The notes: generated by a model not told the origin, from the sequence alone. Positions 45,554 to 55,074 are shown, counted from the first letter of the stretch. The stretch is DNA of 64,000 nt from Bacillus sp. AFS088145 (GCF_002564465.1 NZ_NUUX01000021.1:219701-283700), one strand, 5' to 3'. Translations and numbers: made by a program.

Positions 45554-46774
45554 TTAAGATATGATACGTTCATATAACCAAATTCCACCTAATATAAAGG
45601 CAATCGTAGAGGTTGAAATAATTGCATTCCTCGAATACTTCGAGCGATGTAATTGTGTTAATAGTGGTAGTAATAAAAGTACAATCGAAAGCTGAACCAC
45701 TTCAATTCCAAGGTTAAAGCTAACTAAATCGGCTGCTAATTCACTTTTCGAAAGATGCATTGCTGTTAATAAATCTGCAAAGCCCATTCCATGAATTAAT
45801 CCAAAAATAAAAGTTAATACCCATCGATGACCAATGTTTTTACGGAAGATATTTTCAATCGCTACATAACATATACTAATCGCAATTGCAGGTTCGACGA
45901 TATAAGAAGGAACTGAAATGATGCCTAAAACAGTTAGTGTCAAAGTCAAACTATGTGCGACTGTAAAAGCAGTAATTACTTTAGCAAACTGCTTAAAACT
46001 TTGTCTTGCAATCAGTAGTGAAAGTAAAAATAGCAAATGATCATAACCTGTGAGAATATGGTTCATACCAAGCTTTAAAAACGTTACCCATCCTTTAGAT
46101 GATGTATTTGTAGTAGAGTCCGAATGGGATTCTTTTTTTATTACAGCCTGTTGCTGTTGTTTTACAGGTTGAATTGTATTCGGATCATTGCTTAATCCCT
46201 CATAAGCACTGTCACTAAGAATCATAGACCACATACGGCCTTGATCTGAAAGAGCAGCAGTACTACTTTCATTTCCGTAGTTCACTTTCAACAAATCAAC
46301 ATAGGTTGTACTTGTATTTGTATCTTTTTCGTACAAATGATCAGCAAGACTAATAGATTGAGAAGGTTGGATTGCAGGGTAATCAACCTCAAGGATGAGC
46401 TGGGTAGCATCACCTTTGCGGTTAAGCTCCAATTTATTTACCTTTGTCCAATTTTGTTTTTCTCCATTCATTTTCAGAATAAGATTACTCTGGATCGTGG
46501 ATTCTATTTTCTTCTTTATTGCCTTAAATTCATCTGGATCTAACATTCCGTTCTTATTTACATCCCCGCCTGTTAATTCCATGACAGAAACTTCATCCAA
46601 AGCAAAGTTCATTGTAGTTTTTAATTTTAAGAGATTTAGTGTAGTGTAACTAGCACTTAATGAATGAGCTTCTGCAGTTCGAAATGATGTACTAAAAAAA
46701 ATGAGAAAGCAGAAAACTAGGGGAAAAGCACGACTGAATCTATTTTTTTGTAAGTAAAAAATACTATTATTCAT
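45554..46774 (-). CDS. HupE/UreJ_2-family membrane protein with an extracytoplasmic EF-hand
   Basis: A 406-residue protein. A signal peptide ends at AEA, leaving His37 as the mature N terminus. The extracytoplasmic domain (about 37-240) contains a canonical calcium-binding EF-hand loop, DVNKNGMLDPDE. The C-terminal HupE/UreJ_2 membrane domain has six to seven helices with conserved histidines (MNHILTGYDHLLFLLSLL, AHSLTLTL, FGLIHGMGFADLL). Relatives are thought to move nickel or cobalt, but this subfamily is uncharacterised. The ATG at 46774 has CGGAGG 6 bases upstream. It is the first gene of the minus-strand metal cluster. Confidence 0.85.
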   Translation of the reverse strand: MNNSIFYLQKNRFSRAFPLVFCFLIFFSTSFRTAEAHSLSASYTTLNLLKLKTTMNFALDEVSVMELTGGDVNKNGMLDPDEFKAIKKKIESTIQSNLILKMNGEKQNWTKVNKLELNRKGDATQLILEVDYPAIQPSQSISLADHLYEKDTNTSTTYVDLLKVNYGNESSTAALSDQGRMWSMILSDSAYEGLSNDPNTIQPVKQQQQAVIKKESHSDSTTNTSSKGWVTFLKLGMNHILTGYDHLLFLLSLLIARQSFKQFAKVITAFTVAHSLTLTLTVLGIISVPSYIVEPAIAISICYVAIENIFRKNIGHRWVLTFIFGLIHGMGFADLLTAMHLSKSELAADLVSFNLGIEVVQLSIVLLLLPLLTQLHRSKYSRNAIISTSTIAFILGGIWLYERIIS

Positions 46775-46901
46775 TTGTTTCCTCCGGGAAATAAAAGTAA
46801 GAAAGACATAATTATCGTACAAAGTAAATGTTACAGAATTGTTTTTGAATTGTAAAGAGTTCGTAAATTCAGACTAGTATTGTAGAATTTTCTATGATAT
46901 A

Positions 46902-46929
46902 CATTATATAGTTAACTGGCGTTAACTAA
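46902..46929 (-). promoter_or_regulatory. Promoter of the metal cluster with an operator filling its spacer
   Basis: On the minus strand TTTAGT (46929-46924) and TATAAT (46907-46902) are spaced by 16 bases. A perfect palindrome with 8-bp arms, TAGTTAAC-4-GTTAACTA on the plus strand at 46908-46927, occupies that spacer. A protein bound there would block RNA polymerase. It does not match Zur, Fur, MntR or CsoR boxes known to me. Confidence 0.6.
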
Positions 46930-46972
46930 ATTTAAGTGAGGAGAGGAGCGTATTCTGTAATTATTTCCCGAT

Positions 46973-47073
46973 GGTGAAATAGTCCTATGTTTTTGAGAAA
47001 AGGTTTTGGTTATTTAGGGATAACCTAATAGTAAAATAGTCTTGTGTTTTTGAAAGAAGGTTTTGGTTAATTA
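46973..47073 (+). repeat. Direct tandem repeat of 44 bases, period 57
   Basis: GTGAAATAGTC...GGTTTTGGTTATTTAG (46973-47016) recurs as GTAAAATAGTC...GGTTTTGGTTAATTAG (47030-47073) with only a few changes. It lies in the leader of the 2448-residue protein gene. It could be a regulatory duplication. Confidence 0.75.
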
Positions 47074-47103
47074 GAAATAAAAAATTAAAGTGGGGAAATT
47101 TTC

Positions 47104-50100
47104 ATGCACAAAATAATGCATAAGTACAAAAGGTATTTTGGTCTTTTTGCAACGATACTATTGCTATTATCAACAATTAGTCCACAAATGGCTAAAGCAG
47201 TCACTTCAACTACTTTAGCAAAATGGGATTTTAGTAATGGGCAAGTAACAACACCATCTGCTGGAATACCTGACAATATGAATAGTAATATAACGACAAC
47301 TGGTTCTAAGGTTACTGGTTATAATGCCGGTCCTTCTGGAAATACAGTTATTAACGCAAATACATGGTCAAATAATAATTCATATTGGGAAGTTTCATTA
47401 TCAACAAAAAACTATGAAAATATAACTCTTTCATCTAAACAATATAGTTCTTCAACGGGGCCAAAAGATTTTAAACTTCAATATAGTTTGGATGAAAATT
47501 CATGGGTTGATGTTCCTAATGGTTCTGTTTCAACGGGAAGTGCTACATGGTCAAGTGGGGGACAATTAAATAATGTAGCGTTGCCAACTGAGGTAAATGA
47601 CAAGAATTTAGTTTATTTAAGATGGATTGTCAATTCACCATTAGCTGCAAAAAATGACGGTACTAATTTTAGTACGACAACTGGTACAAGTCGTATTGCT
47701 GATATTGTTATTAATGGTGAGACAAACGGATCACCAGCTTTAGAAAAAACAGCTACACCTGACGCAACAAAAATCAATTATTCTACAAATTCAACAGTAA
47801 CTGGAAATGCTGGGGCAGTCGCAAGTAATTCCAGTGTAAAGATTTATAATGATAATAATAAACTAGCTGGTACAACTACTGCTTCAGCGGATGGTGCATT
47901 TACCGCTACAGTTACCAATTCACAATCGGTTGTATATGTTACTGCACAAGAAAATGGAAAAGCTGAAAGTGATAAAGTTTCAGTGAATTTCTCAGGTTCT
48001 GTCGTTCAGAAAACGGCCGCTCCAATAGCTACAAAAATTACTTATAATTCATATACAAATGTATCAGGTACTGCAGGAGCAGTTACTGGTAATGCAATCG
48101 TAAATATCTATTTTGATGACAATTCAATAGTAGCAACTACAACAGCTGCAGCAGATGGTTCATTTAATGTAACATTTGCAAATCCTGGTTCAAAATCAGT
48201 GGTTAATTTAGTTGCTCAAGAAGCAGAAAAGACTCCTAGTGATCGAACTGCTGTAAACTATACTGGTCCAACTGAAAACCCAAAAGTAGTTTCACCAAGT
48301 GACGTAGTATTTAGCCAAATCTATGTAAATGGTGGTAATGGGGGAGCATTCTACAAAACAAAGTATTTCGAACTTTACAATAATACAGATAAAGATATTA
48401 ATTTAACTGGCTGGTCTATTGCTTATACTTCAGCATCAACAATGAGCTTTGGAGCAGGGCAAGCTTTATCAGGCATTATTAAAGCGCATAGTTACTTCTT
48501 AGTAGCAGGTAGTACAGGTACGACAGGACAAGCACTTCCAGTAATTCCAGATAGTACGACTACTTTAAACCCAAGTGGTTCAACTGGTGGCGCATTAGTA
48601 CTTGCAAAGAAAACGACAGCTGTTACAGGAGTAGATGACCCAGACGCAATTGATTTACTAGCGTATACGAATGGTACAGCAGTTTATAAAAACCCTCTAT
48701 ATTGGGGAAGTCCAATTTCAGACTCTACAATTGGTGGAGGTACAATTCAACGTAAAACAAATATCGGCACAGACCCACGTTCAGCATATGGACTTGGAAA
48801 TGGCTGGTTTACAAAAGATCCTTCAAAAGATTTCGTTCTGAATAAACCAACAAGTGCGAACTATTCTGATGAAATGGTCGTACATAACTCAAAATTTATG
48901 CCTTCTCCAGATGGATCTAAGATAACTTATACAAAGTCTAATGGTACATCTACCGTTACGGGGCAAGCTGGATCAGTACCTGCTTCATCTACTGTGAAAG
49001 CCTATTTTGAGAGTGAAGGTAAATTAACTAACAGGCAACAAGTAACTGCAGAAGCAGATGGTTCTTTTACATTAAGTTTTACGGATTCTAGTGATCAGAC
49101 ATCTATCTACTTAACAGAAACTGATTCCACTCAACCTACTCCAAAGGAAAGTTACTACGCGAGAGTAGATGTTGCTGGTAAGGATAAATCAGTTACTTCA
49201 ATTAGTGAATTAAGAAAAAATGATGAAATAGGATTTCCAATCAACAATGGTTACTCCACTACAATTGAAGGAGTAGCAACAACAGATAATCAGCCTAATG
49301 GCGATGTAAGTACAAATTTCTTTATTCAAGATCAGGCAGGTGCAATTAATGTTATCAATCATATGAATCCTGCTACTACGATTCAAGCAGGAAATAAATA
49401 TAGCATTGATGGACGAGTAGTATTTACAGCGGGGATGACTCAGTTTATTCCAACGGCGATTCGATTTGTTGGAAACGATCATTTACCGGCAGCTACAAAT
49501 ATTACGATCGGTGAGCTAAATGAGGCAACTGAAGGTAAACTAGTTTCATTTACTGGAAAAGTAACAAATGTACCTACAGAAGGCCCAAATTATGATATTA
49601 CAGTAAGTGACGAATCTGGTGAAAAGTTAGCAATCGTCCGTATTCAAGGTTCTTTAGGTAATATTGAACAAGGTCAGACATACACCTTTACAGGTATTGT
49701 CAACCAATATAAAAAAGCTGCACCTTTTACAAGTGGCTATCTACTTTTACCAAGAAACGCAAGTGATGTAAAAGGTCAATTAGTTTTAAATCATACTCCA
49801 ATTACAAAAGCTTATACGGGAATGGATGCTGCCTTTAATGCCGTTGCAAAGAATGCAGATTCAGTTACGCTTTATTATAAAGGAGAAAATGACACTACTT
49901 ATCGTTCAGTGATTATGGACACTGCAGACCATATTAATTACAATGGGAAAATTTTAGAAGCAGATGTTCCAAAAGTAAAATTCTACTATTATATCGAAGC
50001 GGAAAATGTAGAAGGCAAACAAGCTGTAGGTAGTTCTTCAAAGCCTTTAGCGGTGGAAGTAGTAGATGATCAAGATGGTCCTAGATTTTTTAACGAGTTA

Positions 50101-53100
50101 CCTGCAAATGGGGATAAAACTGATTCAAGACATCCTGAAATCGTTGTAAAAATGGATGATCCAAGTGGAATCAATCTTTCATCAGCAGCTATTTCAATCG
50201 ATGGTCAAGATAAAACTTCAATCGCAACAATTAATGACACGGAAATTAAAGTAAATCTTACAACTGCAAATGAATTAACTGAAGGTGACCATACAATAAC
50301 GGTTTCTGCAAAGGATAAATTAAATAATCCTTCTACCTTTACATGGAAATTCACAGTTACAGAAAGATTTACTGGTGGAAATCATTACCGTGGAACAACA
50401 CATAACCATACGAATATTTCACATGATGCTGCAGGTAGTCCTGAAGAAGCATTAAAAGCTGCTGAAAAGTATCATTATGATTTCTTTGCCTTCTCGGATC
50501 ACTCTCACGATATCGATGCAGATCTTGTTAATAAAGATACTGTTGATCATAAAGGTTTTAAAGAGAGAACAGGTGGGACTGATTGGCAGTTAACAAAGGA
50601 TTTAGCAAAACAATATACGAAAGATGGTCAATTCGTAGTTTTCCCTGCGTTTGAAATGACATCAACTACATGGGGTCACTCAAATGTATTCGGAACTGAA
50701 AATTTCATTGATCGCGTTGTAGATGGTGGTGCTTATCAAAATTTACAAAAGTATTATGGTTGGGTATTAACATATGACAATATCGTAGCGCAATTCAACC
50801 ATCCAAAAATGTCTGCAAATGCATTTGATAACTTTATCCCTTATAACAAAAATTTAGACAAGCTATTCACAATGCTTGAGGTAGGGAATGGATCAGGAAA
50901 GTATTCATATGCAAACGCAGAAGATAAATACTATAGTGCTCTTGATATCGGCTGGCATGTTGCACCAACATATGGTGAAGATAACCATGATGCAACATGG
51001 GGTCAGACGAAGAAGCGTACTGTAATCGTAGCAAAAGATTTAAGTCAAGATGCTCTACTTGATGCAATGAAAAACAAACGTGTATATATGGCAGAGGATC
51101 CTAACTTTTCATTAGATGTATCGGCAAGTGGCTTTTATATGGGGTCTACAGTGGATACCGATACATTAGATTTTAATATAACAGGTAAAGATCCTGTTTT
51201 AGAGCAAGCTAGTGATCCAGATTATAGCTATATAAAAACTGCTTCTAACGATGCAATCGCAAAGGTAGAATTAATTACAAATCATGGAACAGTGATAGAC
51301 AAGTATGTTCCAACAGATGATTCAACTTCATTTAATTGGAAGCCTAGCTTTACAGTTGTAGGCGGGCAACAATGGTTCGTTGTAAAAGTTACGCAAAAAG
51401 ATGGAGACCAAATTTACTCAGCACCAATTTGGTCACAACAGAAAGACTTAGCGGTAAAAGTAAGTGATGTTACAACGAAAGATGGGGCGATTATTGGTGG
51501 ACTTTCAGCTAATTTAACAGCGGGAATAAGTAACCAAGGAACTTTAGATGTTAAACAAGTAACTGCTCATTTCTATTATGACAGCATTGATGCAAACCAT
51601 TTTATTGCGGATGCTTCAATCGATTCGCTTCCATCTAACTCATCAGCAAGTGCTAGCGTTACATGGACGAACCCAGTTCCAGGTACACATAATATCATTG
51701 TTGTTTTATCAGCCGCTGATGGACATGATCTCGGCAATAATAAATACGAGCAATCATTTACAATTAAAGCTCCATTAAACAAAGTGGTTATGATTGATGG
51801 TTCTCACAACAATGAGAATTCAAAACAAGACACTGGCACATATAAAGATAATTTTAAACTATTTACAACCTTAATGAAGCAACAAGGTTATACTGTAGCA
51901 GAAAACTCTTCACTGCTTACGCAACAAGTATTAAAGAATGTTAGTGTATTAGTCGTTACACACCCGGCTACAGCATATTCTGCTAGTGAAATTTCAGAGA
52001 TTAATAATTTCGTGAAAAATGGTGGATCTTTATTACTGACAGAAAAGAGTAACTTTGGTGCTACAAATCAAAATATAAATAGTATTTTATCAGGTGTGGG
52101 TTCAAGTATTTTAGTGAACAATGATGGAATTTTTGATGAAACACATGACGGTAACTTCTGGGGAACACCACTGACTGCTAATTATGCGGTTAGATTACAC
52201 CCAACGCCGAATCAAAAAACAACTTTAACGGATTTCATTCAACCGATTGAGTTTTATAGTGGATCTAGTCTTGCTAAAAATGATGGTTCAGGGAATAAAG
52301 TTCCATTAACAGACAGTGATACTGTAAAAGTTCTAGTTCAAGGAAATGAATCTACATTCCAAGATACAACTACTATTAAATCGGATACTGTAAAATACAA
52401 TGTTCAAACTTCGAATGGAAAAAATGGTCCAGCATTAGAGCAAGTCACTGGTGGCTCTAGTATTCCGATCATTGCTTCTGAACAAGTTGGAAATGGTAGA
52501 GTATTCGTTTCAGGTATGAATATCTTTAATGATAAACAAATGGACCAGACATATAATCCAAAAGGTAATGACCCGTTTGCAGTAAACGTTGTAAACTGGT
52601 TGTCTCATCTTGATCCAGAAGTAAAGTCGATTGGTGATGCTCGTAAGCTTGCAGAAGGAACGAACGCTGTTGTTGAAGGAACTGTAACAGCTACTTCATT
52701 CTTTGATGCTGCTTACATTCAAGATGATACTGGTGGAATTATGGCCTTTAATGATGTACCAGCAGGAAGTCTACAAGTTGGCGATAAGGTACGCATATAT
52801 GGTCATATAAAAGTATTTGAAAATAACTTCGAATTAGAGTTTGGTAGTTTTACAGAGAGTGTTGTAAAGCTAGGTAAAGGAACGCCAATCGAAGCGAAGG
52901 TTGTTAGTACAAAGGATTCAAATAATGAAGAGAATCAAGGTCAATTAATTAAAGTAACTGGTAAAGTTGTTTCTAAGTATGACGATAACTCTTATATCAT
53001 TGATGACGGTTCAGGACCTACATTAGTATTTACAGATGGATACGTAGTGAACCAAAGCGGGCCGGTACCAAATCTGAATATTGGGGATACATTAGAAGCA

Positions 53101-54450
53101 ACAGGTCTAGCAGGTAAATTCTCAGAAGGAAATCGTATACGAGTAAGGGATACGAAAGAATTAGTTGGAACTCATTCTGCTGCTCCAAAAGCTCCTGTAG
53201 TGAATGCTATTTCTGATCAAGATGAGAAAATTACCGGTACATCTGAAGCAGGTGCAAAAGTAATTGCAAAAGTAAATGGTAATGAAATTGCTAATGCAAT
53301 AGTGGATCAAACTGGAAACTTTGAAATGAAAATTACAAAACAAGCAGCTGGTACGAAAATTGTAGTAACAGCACTTGGCTCAGCAAATAATGAAAGTGAT
53401 GGAGTAGAAGTAATTGTAAGTGATAAGACTGCTCCAAACGCACCTGTTGTAAATGAAGTACAAGATAATAGTACGTATGTAACAGGAAAAGCAGAGCCGG
53501 GATCAACAATCACAGTTTCAAAGGGCATCGTAATTCTAGGTCAAGCAGTGACAAATCAAGATGGTAACTTCAGCGTATTATTAGATACAAAACAAAGTGC
53601 AGGAACAAAATTATCTGTTGTTTCAACAGACAATGCAGGTAATAATAGTTCAATAGCTGAAGTAATTGTAGTAGATAAAACAGCACCGAATGCTCCTGTC
53701 GTAAATGAAGTACAAGACAATAGTACTTATGTAACAGGAAAAGCAGAGCCGGGAACAACAATCACAGTTTCAAAAGGGATTGTCATTCTAGGTCAAGCAG
53801 TAACAAATCAAGATGGCGACTTCACTATTTTATTATCTTCAAAACAAAGTGCAGGAACAATATTATCAGTTTTTTCAACAGACAAAGCAGGTAATAATAG
53901 TTCAATAACTGAAGTAATTGTAGTAGATAAAACAGCTCCTATCAAACCAGTTGTTAATGTAGTGGGTGATTCTGACACACATGTAACTGGGACGGCCGAA
54001 GCAGGATCGACAATTATCGTTTCTGTAGGAAATAAAGCTATTGGTTCAGCAAAGACAAATAGTAATGGAAGTTTTGACGTATTAATTGCAAAACAATTAG
54101 CTGGAACAGTATTAACAATTGTTTCTACTGATTCAGCAGGAAATAGTAGTGCAAAAGTTGAAGTAACAGTAATAGACAAAACACCTCCAGCAGCACCAAC
54201 TGTTAATACGGTAACGAATAAAACTGATGTTATTACAGGAACAGCTGAACCAGGATCTGTAGTAGTTGTTAAGAATGATTCTACTAAATTTGGGGAAGTA
54301 ACTACTACTGCTAGTAGTAGTGGTAAATTTACGATTACAATTAATTCTAACTTAAAAGCTGGAACGATTTTAACAATAACATCCACGGATAAGAGTGGAA
54401 ATGTGAGTCCTACGACTACTATAACTGTTGTCAAATTCAATAAAGTTTAA
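47104..54450 (+). CDS. Giant secreted mosaic protein with a PHP/CehA-McbA-type metallohydrolase domain
   Basis: 2448 residues. A signal peptide is cleaved near Ala32. The order is: N-terminal beta domain (34-205), two Ig-like repeats (207-390), lamin-tail domain (395-590), another Ig-like repeat, OB-fold domains (694-890), two beta domains (893-1090), PHP-like catalytic domain (1094-1420), CARDB-like domain (1447-1557), a Rossmann/GATase1-like domain (1558-1835), two more OB folds (1840-2020), and five Ig repeats of about 84 residues (2025-2448). The PHP metal residues are all present (THNHTN, SDHSHD, AFEMT, WGHSN, FNHP, GEDNHD), so it is likely an active phosphoesterase or nuclease. There is no LPXTG, SLH or C-terminal anchor. 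GTGGGGAAA precedes the ATG. Confidence 0.88.
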   Translation: MHKIMHKYKRYFGLFATILLLLSTISPQMAKAVTSTTLAKWDFSNGQVTTPSAGIPDNMNSNITTTGSKVTGYNAGPSGNTVINANTWSNNNSYWEVSLSTKNYENITLSSKQYSSSTGPKDFKLQYSLDENSWVDVPNGSVSTGSATWSSGGQLNNVALPTEVNDKNLVYLRWIVNSPLAAKNDGTNFSTTTGTSRIADIVINGETNGSPALEKTATPDATKINYSTNSTVTGNAGAVASNSSVKIYNDNNKLAGTTTASADGAFTATVTNSQSVVYVTAQENGKAESDKVSVNFSGSVVQKTAAPIATKITYNSYTNVSGTAGAVTGNAIVNIYFDDNSIVATTTAAADGSFNVTFANPGSKSVVNLVAQEAEKTPSDRTAVNYTGPTENPKVVSPSDVVFSQIYVNGGNGGAFYKTKYFELYNNTDKDINLTGWSIAYTSASTMSFGAGQALSGIIKAHSYFLVAGSTGTTGQALPVIPDSTTTLNPSGSTGGALVLAKKTTAVTGVDDPDAIDLLAYTNGTAVYKNPLYWGSPISDSTIGGGTIQRKTNIGTDPRSAYGLGNGWFTKDPSKDFVLNKPTSANYSDEMVVHNSKFMPSPDGSKITYTKSNGTSTVTGQAGSVPASSTVKAYFESEGKLTNRQQVTAEADGSFTLSFTDSSDQTSIYLTETDSTQPTPKESYYARVDVAGKDKSVTSISELRKNDEIGFPINNGYSTTIEGVATTDNQPNGDVSTNFFIQDQAGAINVINHMNPATTIQAGNKYSIDGRVVFTAGMTQFIPTAIRFVGNDHLPAATNITIGELNEATEGKLVSFTGKVTNVPTEGPNYDITVSDESGEKLAIVRIQGSLGNIEQGQTYTFTGIVNQYKKAAPFTSGYLLLPRNASDVKGQLVLNHTPITKAYTGMDAAFNAVAKNADSVTLYYKGENDTTYRSVIMDTADHINYNGKILEADVPKVKFYYYIEAENVEGKQAVGSSSKPLAVEVVDDQDGPRFFNELPANGDKTDSRHPEIVVKMDDPSGINLSSAAISIDGQDKTSIATINDTEIKVNLTTANELTEGDHTITVSAKDKLNNPSTFTWKFTVTERFTGGNHYRGTTHNHTNISHDAAGSPEEALKAAEKYHYDFFAFSDHSHDIDADLVNKDTVDHKGFKERTGGTDWQLTKDLAKQYTKDGQFVVFPAFEMTSTTWGHSNVFGTENFIDRVVDGGAYQNLQKYYGWVLTYDNIVAQFNHPKMSANAFDNFIPYNKNLDKLFTMLEVGNGSGKYSYANAEDKYYSALDIGWHVAPTYGEDNHDATWGQTKKRTVIVAKDLSQDALLDAMKNKRVYMAEDPNFSLDVSASGFYMGSTVDTDTLDFNITGKDPVLEQASDPDYSYIKTASNDAIAKVELITNHGTVIDKYVPTDDSTSFNWKPSFTVVGGQQWFVVKVTQKDGDQIYSAPIWSQQKDLAVKVSDVTTKDGAIIGGLSANLTAGISNQGTLDVKQVTAHFYYDSIDANHFIADASIDSLPSNSSASASVTWTNPVPGTHNIIVVLSAADGHDLGNNKYEQSFTIKAPLNKVVMIDGSHNNENSKQDTGTYKDNFKLFTTLMKQQGYTVAENSSLLTQQVLKNVSVLVVTHPATAYSASEISEINNFVKNGGSLLLTEKSNFGATNQNINSILSGVGSSILVNNDGIFDETHDGNFWGTPLTANYAVRLHPTPNQKTTLTDFIQPIEFYSGSSLAKNDGSGNKVPLTDSDTVKVLVQGNESTFQDTTTIKSDTVKYNVQTSNGKNGPALEQVTGGSSIPIIASEQVGNGRVFVSGMNIFNDKQMDQTYNPKGNDPFAVNVVNWLSHLDPEVKSIGDARKLAEGTNAVVEGTVTATSFFDAAYIQDDTGGIMAFNDVPAGSLQVGDKVRIYGHIKVFENNFELEFGSFTESVVKLGKGTPIEAKVVSTKDSNNEENQGQLIKVTGKVVSKYDDNSYIIDDGSGPTLVFTDGYVVNQSGPVPNLNIGDTLEATGLAGKFSEGNRIRVRDTKELVGTHSAAPKAPVVNAISDQDEKITGTSEAGAKVIAKVNGNEIANAIVDQTGNFEMKITKQAAGTKIVVTALGSANNESDGVEVIVSDKTAPNAPVVNEVQDNSTYVTGKAEPGSTITVSKGIVILGQAVTNQDGNFSVLLDTKQSAGTKLSVVSTDNAGNNSSIAEVIVVDKTAPNAPVVNEVQDNSTYVTGKAEPGTTITVSKGIVILGQAVTNQDGDFTILLSSKQSAGTILSVFSTDKAGNNSSITEVIVVDKTAPIKPVVNVVGDSDTHVTGTAEAGSTIIVSVGNKAIGSAKTNSNGSFDVLIAKQLAGTVLTIVSTDSAGNSSAKVEVTVIDKTPPAAPTVNTVTNKTDVITGTAEPGSVVVVKNDSTKFGEVTTTASSSGKFTITINSNLKAGTILTITSTDKSGNVSPTTTITVVKFNKV
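53425..53928 (+). repeat. Two nearly identical 252-base Ig-domain repeats inside the giant gene
   Basis: The second and third of the five C-terminal Ig repeats share long identical DNA blocks (for example NEVQDNSTYVTGKAEPG in both), unlike the flanking repeats, which have diverged. This points to a recent duplication or gene conversion. Confidence 0.85.
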
Positions 54451-54539
54451 AAAGAGGATTTTATATCTAACTTTTAATAGGGAAAGTTAAATTTCGATAA
54501 AAAAGATAATATTCATCGGTAAAATGTACTGGAATAGAT

Positions 54540-54592
54540 TGGGGCTGTCTCATAAGTCAGGATAACTGACATGAGGGCGGCCCCCTTTTTAA
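54540..54592 (+). terminator. Terminator of the giant secreted protein gene
   Basis: GGGGCTGTCTCAT (from 54541) pairs with ATGAGGGCGGCCCC (to 54584) with wobble pairs, extended by GTCA/TGAC inside, followed by five T. Confidence 0.85.
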
Positions 54593-54719
54593 TTCAAAAA
54601 ATAATATGTATGCCTCGGTTAGTGGGAGGTATCCAGCTGAGAATATCAATTGTAGTTAAAATGATTGCCCTTTTTATTGGAAACTAACAGACTTTTTTTC
54701 GATTTAGTAAGAGTTGGAA

Positions 54720-54935
54720 CATATTAGCAGGTTTTCCATTTAAAATTAGCTACCATTTTATCATTTTTAGCTCCTGATACCTTAACTGGTATGGGTAATA
54801 TTTCATTTTAATTGCTATTTTCAAAATTTAATTGCAGTTTTGCCAATTTTTAATTGCGGTTTTCAGAATTTATTTGCAGTCCACAGTTTATTAGCACAAA
54901 TAGACTCCTTAATTGCAGTCCACTCTTCCTCAATT
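54720..54935. repeat. Intergenic repeat element, copy 2
   Basis: This aligns along its full length with 39831-40105. The leader landmarks CATATTAGC, CCATTTAAAAT, GATACCT and GTATGGGTAAT are followed by six to seven TTTAATTGC-type units; two inner units of copy 1 are absent. A minus-strand open frame here (54850-55038) is part of the element and has no support as a gene. 54593-54719 and 54936-55070 hold nothing I recognise. Confidence 0.75.
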
Positions 54936-55074
54936 GAACTTGCATTCTTTTAAGAGATAGACAATCTACGGGGTTACCCAGGTCAAGCTCACCAAATGTT
55001 TTATGACAAGAAATGCAACATATTCCACAAATCACCAAGTTGTTGATAGTATTTCCAAAGTTTATATGATAATA

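Noticed and set aside
49210..49482. Reverse-strand frames inside the giant gene (also at 50867, 51576, 53161, 53307, 53570 and 53808)
   Set aside because: They are antisense shadows of a long repetitive gene with no ribosome binding sites and no recognisable products.
54541..54590. Possible IS or MITE terminal inverted repeat (GGGGCTGTCTCAT...)
   Set aside because: The arms are only about 20 bases apart and end in a T-run directly after a long gene, so a terminator explains it. No transposase or target duplication was seen.
54850..55038. Minus-strand frame with a CxxCxxxC-type start (MVICGICCISCHK)
   Set aside because: It looks like a zinc motif at first, but the frame lies in the intergenic repeat element and its flank, and lacks a ribosome binding site.
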